This document shows positions 8,561 to 16,025 of a DNA stretch of 17,027 bases, piece by piece. Within the stretch, counting starts at the first letter, position 1. Each line of letters begins with the position of its first letter. This DNA is from Butyrivibrio sp. (GTDB taxonomy: Bacteria; Bacillota_A; Clostridia; Lachnospirales; Lachnospiraceae), in the NCBI RefSeq assembly GCF_024699075.1, contig NZ_JAILQF010000452.1, positions 1 to 17,027 of the forward strand, in the 5' to 3' direction. Position numbers and translations under genes: made by a program. The notes beneath the pieces are model-generated. The model ran no database searches. It worked only from the letters and a program-made list of their open reading frames with translations, and was not told where the DNA came from.

Positions 8561-9301
8561 TTAGTCCTCGTCTGGCTCATCCCAGTTGTGATATACATTC
8601 TGTACATCATCATCATCATCAAGCATATCAAGAATTCTTCTAAGACACTTAACATTCTCTTCGTCTGTTACCTGAACATAATTCTGAGGAATTCTTGTTA
8701 CTTCTGCAGAAACTGTCTCGATCTTAGCATTAGTAAGAGCTTCTACAACTCCCTGGAATGCTTCAGGAGCAGTAAGGATTTCGTATGAATCCTCTTCTTC
8801 CTTGAAGTCATCAGCACCTGCATCAAGAGCTGCCATCATAAGATCATCTGCTGACATAGCACATTCTTCTTTATCAATGATGATCTGACCCTTTTCATCA
8901 AACATGAATGATACACATCCGGGAGTTCCCATTGAACCTTTTCCCTTTGTGAATGCGCTCTTAACATTAGCAGCTGTACGGTTAGTATTATCTGTAAGAG
9001 TTTCAACGATTATAGCTGTTCCGCCAGGACCATATCCTTCGTAAGTAATTGATTTGTAATCAACTGCTCCGTTATCACCTGATGCCTTCTTGATACCTCT
9101 TTCGATAGTATCATTAGGTACGTTATTGGCCTTAGCTTTTGCGATTACAGTAGCAAGCTTGAAGTTATTAGCCGGATCAGGGCCGCCTTCCTTAACAGCA
9201 ACTGCGATCTCACGTCCGATAACTGTGAAGATCTTACCCTTAGCAGCGTCGTTCTTCTCCTTCTTATGCTTGATGTTTGCAAATTTTGAATGTCCTGACA
9301 T
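8561..9301 (-). CDS. yebC: YebC/PmpR-family protein (translation/regulatory factor)
   Basis: The family-typical N-terminus MSGHSKFANIKHKK fixes the start at 9301, giving 247 residues. AAAGG lies eight bases before this ATG. A longer frame opens at 9346 but adds 15 residues that the family lacks. Further family blocks are ANNVPNDTIERGIKKASG, YEGYGPGGTAIIVE, NRTAANVKSAFTKGKGS and CVSFMF, ending in an acidic LDMLDDDDDVQNVYHNWD. Members were first described as transcription regulators; later work links YebC and its mitochondrial relative TACO1 to translation of difficult sequences such as polyproline. The role here is inferred from the family. It lies between the CNNM-type gene and the membrane-protein gene. 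Confidence 0.96.
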   Translation of the reverse strand: MSGHSKFANIKHKKEKNDAAKGKIFTVIGREIAVAVKEGGPDPANNFKLATVIAKAKANNVPNDTIERGIKKASGDNGAVDYKSITYEGYGPGGTAIIVETLTDNTNRTAANVKSAFTKGKGSMGTPGCVSFMFDEKGQIIIDKEECAMSADDLMMAALDAGADDFKEEEDSYEILTAPEAFQGVVEALTNAKIETVSAEVTRIPQNYVQVTDEENVKCLRRILDMLDDDDDVQNVYHNWDEPDED

Positions 9302-9321
9302 CTTTAAAACCTTTCCTTCCG

Positions 9322-9356
9322 TAAAAAATATAATATTACGAAGCAATCAGCTCCGC
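9322..9356 (-). terminator. Candidate intrinsic terminator between the CNNM-type gene and yebC
   Basis: On the minus strand CGGAGC pairs with GCTTCG (9350-9355 with 9339-9344, one G-U pair) around a five-base loop. It begins four bases after the CNNM-type stop codon. The run TTTTTT (9323-9328) comes about ten bases after the stem instead of directly behind it, so termination may be partial. Confidence 0.4.
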
Positions 9357-9359
9357 GTT

Positions 9360-10718
9360 TTAAACAATTATCTTTTTGACCGCCACGCTGGTGATCATAT
9401 GATTCTGAACAGATAAGATACTGAAGTTATATCCATCGATTGTTGTATCATACTTCTCGTCTTCTTCAGGTATTCTGTCCATTTTTGAAATAAGAAGACC
9501 ATTCAGAGTTTCAAACTCATCCTCATGAAGATCAATTCCAAAGCGCTTTTCTACAGTCTCTATAGGAGTCTTTCCAAGAGCTACAAATTCACCAGGCTTT
9601 CCGGATGGTGTAATAAAGCTCTCATCCTCGTCATACTCATCCATGATATTACCGACGATCTCTTCAAGAATATCTTCCATTGAAACAAGTCCAACAGTCT
9701 GACCATATTCATCTATGACTATTGCCATCTGAGTCTTGGTGGACTGCATGCTGTGGAACAGTGATTCGATATTTCTTGTCTCAGGTACATACATAGGTTG
9801 ACGCATAAGTCCACGTATCTGCCTGATCTCTTTCTTCTCATTGCCTGGTTCAGAATCTTTCTGAACCGCATCTCTTATATGAACTATACCAATTATATGA
9901 TCGATATTATCAAGGAAAACAGGAAATCTGGAATTATTACCCTGAAGCATGAACGAAATAGCATCTTCAAGGCTCATCGTTCCATCAATTCCACATATAT
10001 CATTACGATGAGTCATAATATCACGAACTTCCTTGTCTGAAAATTCGAAGATATTAGTGATCATGTTAGCTTCTGAATCCTGAAGCACACCCTGCTCCTG
10101 ACCTTCAGAAACCATCGATCTTATTTCTTCTTCAGTAACATCAGTATCATCGTCAAAATCCCTAATACCGCCCAGATACATGATTCCACGCACTGTAGCC
10201 TCTATAAGCTTTGTAAAAGGCTTTAATACAGTCATAAGGATTTTGATAAAAGGCCAAAGAATCTTAGCCCAGCCCTTGGGATGTCTTCTGGCAAGCTTCT
10301 TGGGAAGAAGTACGCCAATTGACAAAAATACATATAAAAGAAGAAAAGCAACAATTATCTGTCCTAAAACCGATGCCGCAGTTTCATTGAACGGAAAAAG
10401 CACGCTTCCTGCTATATTTCCAAAATGCTCAACATAGAAACGCCCGATAGTTATATTCATTATGAATACAAGCAACTGAACAGTATTGACATAATTAGTC
10501 GGATTACTGATAAGGCCTGATAAGAAAATATTCCCAGGGCTTTGCAGCTTTTCATTTTGTTCTTCGGATGGTTCTTCTCCTTCCTCTAAAGCTTCGCCAA
10601 AGAGGTCTTCTGCTTTTAGATTATGTAGTGCTGCCCCAAAACCGTAAACTATAACATCGAGTATCAGCAGCAATGCCACTCCCACAAAATATAAGGCAGA
10701 GGGTCCGCCATCGTCCAT
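9360..10718 (-). CDS. CNNM/CorC (HlyC) family membrane protein: DUF21 plus paired CBS domains
   Basis: The 452-residue protein has the family order: an N-terminal DUF21 membrane domain (segments near 8-31, 76-92, 104-138), a cytoplasmic CBS pair (about 226-360, with DIMTHRNDICGID and DEYGQTVGLVSMEDILEEIVG) and a C-terminal CorC/HlyC-associated domain (about 370-450). Relatives export or control Mg2+ or Co2+, often with ATP bound to the CBS pair. The membrane domain is divergent: the usual GE(I/L)(I/L)PK motif reads GVLLPK (135-140), so its glutamate is Val136, and the first helix has YGFGAAL where a polar Ser/Glu stretch is common. Metal transport is therefore uncertain. AAGGAG lies ten bases before the ATG. 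A strong promoter at 10801-10829 makes it the first gene of its group. Confidence 0.92.
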   Translation of the reverse strand: MDDGGPSALYFVGVALLLILDVIVYGFGAALHNLKAEDLFGEALEEGEEPSEEQNEKLQSPGNIFLSGLISNPTNYVNTVQLLVFIMNITIGRFYVEHFGNIAGSVLFPFNETAASVLGQIIVAFLLLYVFLSIGVLLPKKLARRHPKGWAKILWPFIKILMTVLKPFTKLIEATVRGIMYLGGIRDFDDDTDVTEEEIRSMVSEGQEQGVLQDSEANMITNIFEFSDKEVRDIMTHRNDICGIDGTMSLEDAISFMLQGNNSRFPVFLDNIDHIIGIVHIRDAVQKDSEPGNEKKEIRQIRGLMRQPMYVPETRNIESLFHSMQSTKTQMAIVIDEYGQTVGLVSMEDILEEIVGNIMDEYDEDESFITPSGKPGEFVALGKTPIETVEKRFGIDLHEDEFETLNGLLISKMDRIPEEDEKYDTTIDGYNFSILSVQNHMITSVAVKKIIV

Positions 10719-10766
10719 ATAAATTCATCTCCTTTTAGTCAAAAAATATTGTTTGGTACATAACAG

Positions 10767-10788
10767 TTCATGAGCCTTGGCACATGAA
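10767..10788. promoter_or_regulatory. 22-bp dyad just after the transcription start of the CNNM-type gene
   Basis: TTCATG (10767-10772) and CATGAA (10783-10788) are the outer arms. Inside them GCC (10774-10776) and GGC (10780-10782) also pair, leaving one mismatch per side and two central bases. The element covers roughly +6 to +27 of the transcript, where it could be an operator or a short RNA hairpin. Confidence 0.4.
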
Positions 10789-10800
10789 ACGTCAATCTAA

Positions 10801-10829
10801 ACTATAGCATCACAGCAAATACTAGTCAA
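10801..10829 (-). promoter_or_regulatory. Strong sigma-A promoter for the CNNM-type gene group
   Basis: On the minus strand TTGACT (10824-10829) and TATAGT (10801-10806) are separated by 17 bases. Transcription would begin near 10794, leaving a leader of about 75 bases. This is too short for an M-box magnesium riboswitch. Confidence 0.65.
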
Positions 10830-10834
10830 GATTT

Positions 10835-10846
10835 TGCCATCTGGCA
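10835..10846. promoter_or_regulatory. 12-bp dyad directly upstream of the CNNM-gene -35 box
   Basis: TGCCATCTGGCA is an inverted repeat of TGCCA with two central bases, five bases upstream of the -35 box at 10824-10829. It shares the TGGCA half with the dyad at 10767-10788, so both could serve one regulator. Confidence 0.3.
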
Positions 10847-10909
10847 TAACTTTTAATCGTTTTCTTCCAAAATTCATGTAATAGTAAGGGCGCTAAAACT
10901 TAATACAAA

Positions 10910-10993
10910 AAGTCTATATATTCTAATAGTCTATTCATATTCCCCAATATCCTATTTGTATTTCCTAATTGCCTATTTATATTTTCTCATAGC
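10910..10993 (-). repeat. Four tandem 21-bp copies of the J-domain gene's last seven codons and stop
   Basis: Read on the minus strand in the frame of the J-domain gene, copy 1 (10973-10993) encodes A-M-R-K-Y-K-stop and is the real end of the gene. Copy 2 (10952-10972) reads A-I-R-K-Y-K-stop, copy 3 (10931-10951) D-I-G-E-Y-E-stop, and copy 4 (10910-10930) T-I-R-I-Y-R-L. The first three all end in TAG. Copies 1 and 2 match at 17 of 21 bases, copies 2 and 3 at 15, copies 2 and 4 at 12. Confidence 0.75.
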
Positions 10994-12310
10994 TTCTTTG
11001 TACTGGCGATTGATCTCAAGAATAGCAGCAGAGTCTCCTTCAAGATTATCCGGATGATAAAGCTTTGCAAGTGAATGATACTTTTTGACTACTCCGTCTC
11101 TTGTCTTACATCCGGCAAAAAAGTCAAAGGATGAATAAGAAACATTCTTCTTACTACTCTTCTTTTCTTCATAATAATCATCGTCATAACTGTCTTGTTC
11201 ATAATCGTCTTCACGGCCGTCATCATAATAACGGTCATTTCTATCATCTATGCTGTCATAACGATTATCTTCATCATTATAGTAGTCATCATTATAGTAA
11301 TCATCCTGATAATTACTATTCCGATGATCTCTACGAGTCCTTACTCTGTCGTACTCAGCCTCTTCTTCATCTTCAAGACGATCATAGTAGTCATCATAAT
11401 ATTCGTCATATTTTTGCTGGCGCTTTTTAAGCCTGTTGATCCTTGCCGCTTCTTTTCTTGTAACTCGCCTTCCTTCGTAATTTCTGTACCCCATTCTGTC
11501 ATAATCTTCATCAGGGTCATAATCACTATTCACAGCTTTTTTAGTTCCAAAGGTATCATTTTCAAATTCATCATGATGACGTTTTAGCCAGTCCTGATAA
11601 GAATCTTCATACCTTGGATCATAGAAAGGCTTTGTATGGAAAAGAAAACAATATCTTTTTCTAAACTGCTTGAAAGGACTTGTCATTCCAAAGATGCTTC
11701 TTGCTATATATAGTACAAGATCGCAGATTATAGCAATTCCGATAAAGTCAATACCGCTTGCTGCTGCCGATATAAGAAGAAGTCCAAGGAAAATAGGAAT
11801 ACCAATAAGGATTGTTATAGCCCAGGCTATTATCGAATAAGCTTTCTGCTCACTCTGTTCAAGGATTCCTTCCCACCAGGAGGTTGCAGACTCAAGAAGT
11901 GTATTGGTAACCTTCTTTGTTATATCATCAACTCCGCTTTCGATATTGTCCGAAAGGCCGCTTGTAAGATTATCTGTAAGACTTTGTGCATATCCTGATA
12001 CATCGCTTACTCCCTGCATAGCTTCTCCGCCTTCTTTACCACTAGGAGCAAAGTCACCAAGCGGCATGGGCGATGCTGCGTGAACGTACTCTTCTACAAT
12101 CTCTGTTACCTGTCCTATATAATCACTTCCGGTAAAATAACCTGCACATTCAAATACAACAAGAGCTGCCAGTACAATACCGGCAGCCGGGAATAAACAC
12201 AAAAACAATTTATAAACATTCCAAATAAGCCTAAACATCTGTTTAAGCAGCCATACATATGCTTTTAATATAGTCATAAATATGGTAACAAGTACACTTA
12301 TAAAAAGCAT
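10973..12310 (-). CDS. Membrane-anchored J-domain (DnaJ-like) protein with an Asp/Tyr-rich linker
   Basis: The 445-residue protein has its J-domain at the extreme C-terminus (about 393-445): FDFFAGCKTRDGVVKKYHSL, the HPD motif at 419-421, and helix IV INRQYKEAMRKYK. J-domains stimulate the ATPase of Hsp70/DnaK. The N-terminal half holds four likely membrane segments (about 2-21, 38-58, 157-181, 186-206) around a soluble loop. Between membrane part and J-domain lies a disordered, highly charged region; residues 301-380 alone hold 18 Tyr and 34 Asp/Glu. There is no zinc-finger or substrate-binding domain, so it is a J-only co-chaperone that probably recruits DnaK to the membrane; its client is unknown. 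The gene starts six bases after the alr stop codon. Its last seven codons are duplicated downstream. Confidence 0.85.
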   Translation of the reverse strand: MLFISVLVTIFMTILKAYVWLLKQMFRLIWNVYKLFLCLFPAAGIVLAALVVFECAGYFTGSDYIGQVTEIVEEYVHAASPMPLGDFAPSGKEGGEAMQGVSDVSGYAQSLTDNLTSGLSDNIESGVDDITKKVTNTLLESATSWWEGILEQSEQKAYSIIAWAITILIGIPIFLGLLLISAAASGIDFIGIAIICDLVLYIARSIFGMTSPFKQFRKRYCFLFHTKPFYDPRYEDSYQDWLKRHHDEFENDTFGTKKAVNSDYDPDEDYDRMGYRNYEGRRVTRKEAARINRLKKRQQKYDEYYDDYYDRLEDEEEAEYDRVRTRRDHRNSNYQDDYYNDDYYNDEDNRYDSIDDRNDRYYDDGREDDYEQDSYDDDYYEEKKSSKKNVSYSSFDFFAGCKTRDGVVKKYHSLAKLYHPDNLEGDSAAILEINRQYKEAMRKYK

Positions 12311-12316
12311 AAACCC

Positions 12317-13516
12317 CTATCCCTTTATGTACAATCTAGGAATTCTCGGATTAAGATCACAGGCCAGCTCATAATTGAAGCGTCCGCTTAAATCTCCCAG
12401 TTCTTCAATTGATATATGCCTTTCACCACTCCATCCTATGATCGTAACTTCGTCGTTTTCTAAAGCCTGTGGTATATCACTGACATCCACCATAAACTGA
12501 TCCATGCATACACGGCCAAGTATAGGAGCCTTCTTACCGTGAATCAGTACATAGCCCTTATTGGAAAGACTTCTTGGATATCCGTCTCCATAACCAACAG
12601 GAATTGTAGCAATCCTTGTAGGCTTATCAGTTACATATGTTCCGCCATAGCTGACAGCAACACCTTTAGGTACATCTTTAATATAAGCTATATGAGAATA
12701 TAATCCAAGTGCAGGAACTATTTTAACTATATCTGTAGGAACATCCTCAGATGGTCTCATTCCATACATTGTAACACCTGCTCTTACCATATCCATCTGT
12801 GCAGAAGGAATACGTATGATACTGGCAGAATTTGCGCAGTGATGAAGCGGGATCCTGTAGTTATTTTCCTTCTCAACTCTTTCTATAAAAGTTGCAAAAA
12901 TATCTTTTTTGGAAATGGCATCTGTAAGATCCTTTTCATCAGCCTTGGCAAAATGAGTAAAGATTCCCTCAACCTCTATATATTTCATTGAAAGAGCCTT
13001 TTGAACAAATTTTGCTCCCTCATCATCAGGACGTATGCCGATTCTCGACATTGAAGTATCTACCGCGATATGGACCCTGACTTTGCCATTCCAGCCAGAT
13101 GCTGCTTTCTTTTCAGCTCTTTGTTCAAGCTCCATAAGCTGATCATATCTGAATACAGCAGGTCTTATTTCATTATCTATAAGGGTATCGTAAGAAAATG
13201 GAAATGTATATCCAAGAATAAGTATAGGCTTTTTAACGCCATTATCCCTTAGCTCCATTGCCTCTTCAACCGTAGCTGAAGCGTACCCCCAAATATAATC
13301 CTCTTGTTCAAGAAGTTTAGCGATAGGAACAGCTCCAAAGCCGTATCCGTCGGTTTTAATTACTGCGATCATCTTGGTCTTTGCGTTCAGGTTTTCATGC
13401 ATCGAACGCATATTTGAAAGTATGGCATCAAGATCAATTGCAGCACATACCCTTGGATATTTTAAAGCCATCTCCTCTGAAAGCTTCTGTCTGCTAATAA
13501 TTTCATGTGAATTCAT
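12317..13516 (-). CDS. alr: Alanine racemase
   Basis: This PLP enzyme converts L- to D-alanine for peptidoglycan. The PLP lysine is K54 in AVIKTDGYGFGA; the family usually has YGHG, here YGFG. The second catalytic residue is Tyr290 in VSYGGTY. VGYGDGYPR (307-315) and GRVCMDQFMVDV (334-345) are also typical, as is the end NPRIPRLY. The length of 399 residues is slightly above average because of an N-terminal extension of about 20 residues (MNSHEIISRQKLSEEMALKY) before the usual PRVCAAIDLDAI. AGGAAG lies 11 bases before the ATG, a long spacing. The gene follows nnr by 25 bases and precedes the J-domain gene by 6. Pairing of alr with the NAD(P)H-hydrate repair gene is common in bacteria. Confidence 0.97.
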   Translation of the reverse strand: MNSHEIISRQKLSEEMALKYPRVCAAIDLDAILSNMRSMHENLNAKTKMIAVIKTDGYGFGAVPIAKLLEQEDYIWGYASATVEEAMELRDNGVKKPILILGYTFPFSYDTLIDNEIRPAVFRYDQLMELEQRAEKKAASGWNGKVRVHIAVDTSMSRIGIRPDDEGAKFVQKALSMKYIEVEGIFTHFAKADEKDLTDAISKKDIFATFIERVEKENNYRIPLHHCANSASIIRIPSAQMDMVRAGVTMYGMRPSEDVPTDIVKIVPALGLYSHIAYIKDVPKGVAVSYGGTYVTDKPTRIATIPVGYGDGYPRSLSNKGYVLIHGKKAPILGRVCMDQFMVDVSDIPQALENDEVTIIGWSGERHISIEELGDLSGRFNYELACDLNPRIPRLYIKG

Positions 13517-13541
13517 TTTTATGAATACTTCCTATCCTAGC

Positions 13542-15152
13542 TTATTTTTCTGGAAGAACATTTGCCAGCTCTTTTATTATATCACTAGCTGTCATATAAT
13601 ACTCCCCAACCCTTGAAGATGCACGATTACCGGCAAGTCCGTGTATAAAGGTTCCAATACAGGCAGTCTGAAAACCTCCCAGCTTTCTGGAACTTAATGC
13701 TCCAAGAATACCTGCAAGTACATCTCCTGATCCGGCAGTAGCCATGCCACTGTTACCGGAAATATTAATATACATCTGCTTCTTGTCACTGCCTGATACA
13801 ACAGATCTTGCATCTTTGCAGATCACAACGCAGTTAAAATATTCCGAAAGTACCTGTGGCCACTTCAGAATATTCTGCTTAACATCATAAACAGAAACAG
13901 GCTTATCGCCACCTCTTAAAAGCACTGCATTATAAAGCCTTGCAAATTCCGCAACATGAGGCGTCATAACCAGTTGCTTGTCTTCAGAATCTGTATAGTT
14001 TTTGGAAAGCTCCATAAGCTTATCATCTTCTGCGATAAGATTTAGCGCATCCGCATCAGCAACAAGGAACTTATCAAATTCCTCAAGAACAGTTTCAAGA
14101 ATAGCTTTTGAGACCATTCCTGTTCCTATGCCGGGGCCTATAACAATAGTACTAGCCCATTCCATGTCTTTTAACAGTATACTTTTGATACTATCAATAT
14201 TGTCCCTGGTCTCTATATTTTCATATGTATCAAACATTGCTTCAGGAACATTTTGCTTTATTACTTCAACATTGGAAGATGTCGTAAACACCTTGACCAT
14301 GCCAGCGCCTGTATGAAAAGCCGCTTTGGTGCACAAAAGGCAGGCCCCGCTTACCGTATCACTTCCGGCAATCACAAGAACTTTACCAAAAGTCCCCTTA
14401 TTACCATATCCAACTCTCCTTGGCAAAAGATCTTCAGGCCCCTCGTCAAAGAAAAAGTATTCCGGAAGTTCACCCATAAAGCCGTCCACTGTGATTCCAA
14501 CATCTTCTACAAACAGCTGTCCACAATATTCAGTTCCAGGATACAATAGCTGACCCATCTTGGCAAAATTAAAGGTAACAGTCATATCAGCTTTCACAGC
14601 AAGCTTATGCACACTTCCTGTATCGGTATCAATTCCGGATGGAATATCAACTGCTACTACAAGTGTGGACTCATCCTTAAGCTTCTTGCACTCATTGATA
14701 TACATAATGGCATCAGCATATTCGCCTTCAATATCATGCGCACAGCCTATTCCAAGGACAGCATCTACTATGATATCCCATTCCATTTGTGATTTGGTGG
14801 CTCTTACATTGGAAAAAGTGTCCATTGGAATTCCATATGCTCTGGCACTTTTTTTCTGCATAACAGTATCAGGATTGGAATCCTTATCATTAACAAGCGC
14901 TATTTGAACTCTATAGCCGTGCTGATGTAGGATTCTTCCTATCGCTATTCCGTCGCCGCCATTGCCGCCATGCCCGCAGACAATAAGGACATTAAATGCT
15001 CTGGATACGCCCATAGCACTCTTCCACTCACTTATTCTGGCTGCTACTGCAAGAGCCGCTCTTTCCATAAGCACTATGGATGGAACTCCAAAGTGCTCTG
15101 AAGTATTTTTATCGCAGGATCTCATCTTTTCAGCTGTTACCAAATACTGCAT
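13542..15152 (-). CDS. nnr: Bifunctional NAD(P)H-hydrate repair enzyme (epimerase plus ADP-dependent dehydratase)
   Basis: The enzyme restores NADH and NADPH damaged by hydration. The N-terminal YjeF_N epimerase domain (about 1-225) has CGHGGNGGDG (59-68), VDAVLGIG (129-136) and VDIPSGIDTDTG (168-179). The C-terminal ribokinase-like dehydratase (about 240-536) has GNKGTFGKVLVIAGS (250-264), GPGIGTG (339-345), ADADAL (365-370) and GNSGMATAGSGDVLAGIL (466-483). Two motifs depart from the usual form: TPHPGE reads TPHVAE (397-402), and the KG after the following strand reads KD (446-447). The main catalytic GSGD segment is intact, so I expect activity. AAGGGG lies four bases before the ATG. The gene follows the coiled-coil protein by 14 bases. 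Confidence 0.96.
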   Translation of the reverse strand: MQYLVTAEKMRSCDKNTSEHFGVPSIVLMERAALAVAARISEWKSAMGVSRAFNVLIVCGHGGNGGDGIAIGRILHQHGYRVQIALVNDKDSNPDTVMQKKSARAYGIPMDTFSNVRATKSQMEWDIIVDAVLGIGCAHDIEGEYADAIMYINECKKLKDESTLVVAVDIPSGIDTDTGSVHKLAVKADMTVTFNFAKMGQLLYPGTEYCGQLFVEDVGITVDGFMGELPEYFFFDEGPEDLLPRRVGYGNKGTFGKVLVIAGSDTVSGACLLCTKAAFHTGAGMVKVFTTSSNVEVIKQNVPEAMFDTYENIETRDNIDSIKSILLKDMEWASTIVIGPGIGTGMVSKAILETVLEEFDKFLVADADALNLIAEDDKLMELSKNYTDSEDKQLVMTPHVAEFARLYNAVLLRGGDKPVSVYDVKQNILKWPQVLSEYFNCVVICKDARSVVSGSDKKQMYINISGNSGMATAGSGDVLAGILGALSSRKLGGFQTACIGTFIHGLAGNRASSRVGEYYMTASDIIKELANVLPEK

Positions 15153-15166
15153 AATTCCCCTTCTAC

Positions 15167-15820
15167 TTATAAACCAGGTTGTCTTGAATCGGCACTTGGC
15201 GTACGTATCCTGTGATTTCTTTCAGGATCATATTCCATATCGAATATATCAACAACTTCAGGTCCAAAGATAGAGTGCATGTATGAATATAGATTAAAAT
15301 TCTCCATCTCGCCTTCCTGAAGTCTTATAACCTGTTTCTTAAGCTCTTTTCTTGTATTAGATAGCCACTCATCAATCTCATTGATCTCATCCGTATTTCT
15401 ATGAAGTCTTTCATAGCAAACAGACATTGAAGCTACCATGACCTTGTAATTAAGCTGATAGATTTCACGGGGCATGCCAATAAGCTGATCCTCCAGTGCT
15501 TCTATCTGAGTATTACAGTCACCTATAAGTCTCTTTCTGTCATCAAGCTCTTTACCGGCAGATTTATCTCCTTTATTAAGCCTGTCAGATATACTTATTA
15601 CTTCTTCCAAAAGTGTCTTCTTAAGACGCTTTATATCCTTGATCTTCTGTTTGAACCTGGCCTGCTCATCGACGAGCTTATTAAGCTCATTGGCAAGAGA
15701 CTGAATCTCTTCACTTACACCTTCTTCGCCAAAAAGCATTTTCCACTTATCATCTGTTGTTACTATTGGTATATTTTTGCCAAGTAGCGCAGGCATGTAG
15801 ACATCTTCTTCTCTGGACAT
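15167..15820 (-). CDS. Coiled-coil protein of unknown function
   Basis: I do not recognise a named family. The 217-residue product is soluble, charged and largely helical, with no signal peptide or membrane segment. Residues about 36-80 and 88-112 are heptad-like and should form coiled coils, followed by a third helical stretch near 140-170. The N-terminus (VYMPALLGKNIPIVTTDDKWKMLFG) looks globular and may be the conserved recognition part. The tail after 195 is Arg/Pro-rich and probably disordered. AAGGA lies four bases before the ATG, and a possible promoter is at 15920-15949. It is first in the group with nnr, alr and the J-domain gene. The tight spacing suggests shared expression but does not reveal a function. 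Confidence 0.85.
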   Translation of the reverse strand: MSREEDVYMPALLGKNIPIVTTDDKWKMLFGEEGVSEEIQSLANELNKLVDEQARFKQKIKDIKRLKKTLLEEVISISDRLNKGDKSAGKELDDRKRLIGDCNTQIEALEDQLIGMPREIYQLNYKVMVASMSVCYERLHRNTDEINEIDEWLSNTRKELKKQVIRLQEGEMENFNLYSYMHSIFGPEVVDIFDMEYDPERNHRIRTPSADSRQPGL

Positions 15821-15919
15821 AGCATCCTTCCTTTTTTAGGTACGACTATATCTCAAACAATGAAAACCACCATTTTGTATTTCGGCCAAACAGGCAAATC
15901 AGATTAGGACTCCACCTTT

Positions 15920-15949
15920 ATTATACTATCCACACAATATAAATGACAG
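15920..15949 (-). promoter_or_regulatory. Possible promoter for the coiled-coil gene, nnr, alr and J-domain gene group
   Basis: A perfect TATAAT lies at 15920-15925 on the minus strand. The best -35 match is CTGTCA (15944-15949), 18 bases upstream, which overlaps the end of the hairpin behind rex. Transcription would start near 15913 and give a leader of about 90 bases. The -10 box is convincing, the -35 box is not. Confidence 0.4.
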
Positions 15950-15992
15950 GCTTGCAGGGACAAACATCCATTTAGCCCCGGCGTAGCCTGCC
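15945..15992 (-). terminator. Bulged hairpin behind rex, candidate terminator and copy 2 of the intergenic hairpin family
   Basis: On the minus strand GGCAGGCT (15985-15992) pairs with AGCCTGTC (15945-15952) with one G-U pair. ACGCC (15980-15984) follows on the 5' side opposite only GCA, then GGGG (15976-15979) pairs with CCCT (15956-15959). It begins about 35 bases after the rex stop codon. The downstream sequence CATTTATATT is U-rich but is not a true U tract, so termination is uncertain. It shares the nine bases GCTACGCCG with the hairpin before the ABC-F gene. Confidence 0.4.
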
Positions 15993-16025
15993 AATACATT
16001 CTTCTATTTATTTAGATCAGGATTA

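Noticed and set aside
9302..9346. Fifteen extra N-terminal residues for YebC
   Set aside because: The family begins MSGHSKFANIKHKK and a good ribosome binding site precedes that ATG at 9301, so the upstream extension is not used.
10776..10792. Sigma-54 promoter suggested by TTGGCAC
   Set aside because: The required TTGC at the correct distance is absent, and the match lies on the strand opposite the gene.
10719..10800. M-box magnesium riboswitch before the CNNM-type gene
   Set aside because: The leader is only about 75 bases, too short for the M-box, and lacks its conserved blocks.
11101..11587. Plus-strand open frames rich in His, Ile and Tyr opposite the J-domain gene
   Set aside because: They are mirror images of the Asp/Tyr-rich linker, whose GAT/TAT codons read as ATC/ATA on the other strand. 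The compositions (runs of His or Ile) are not those of real proteins.
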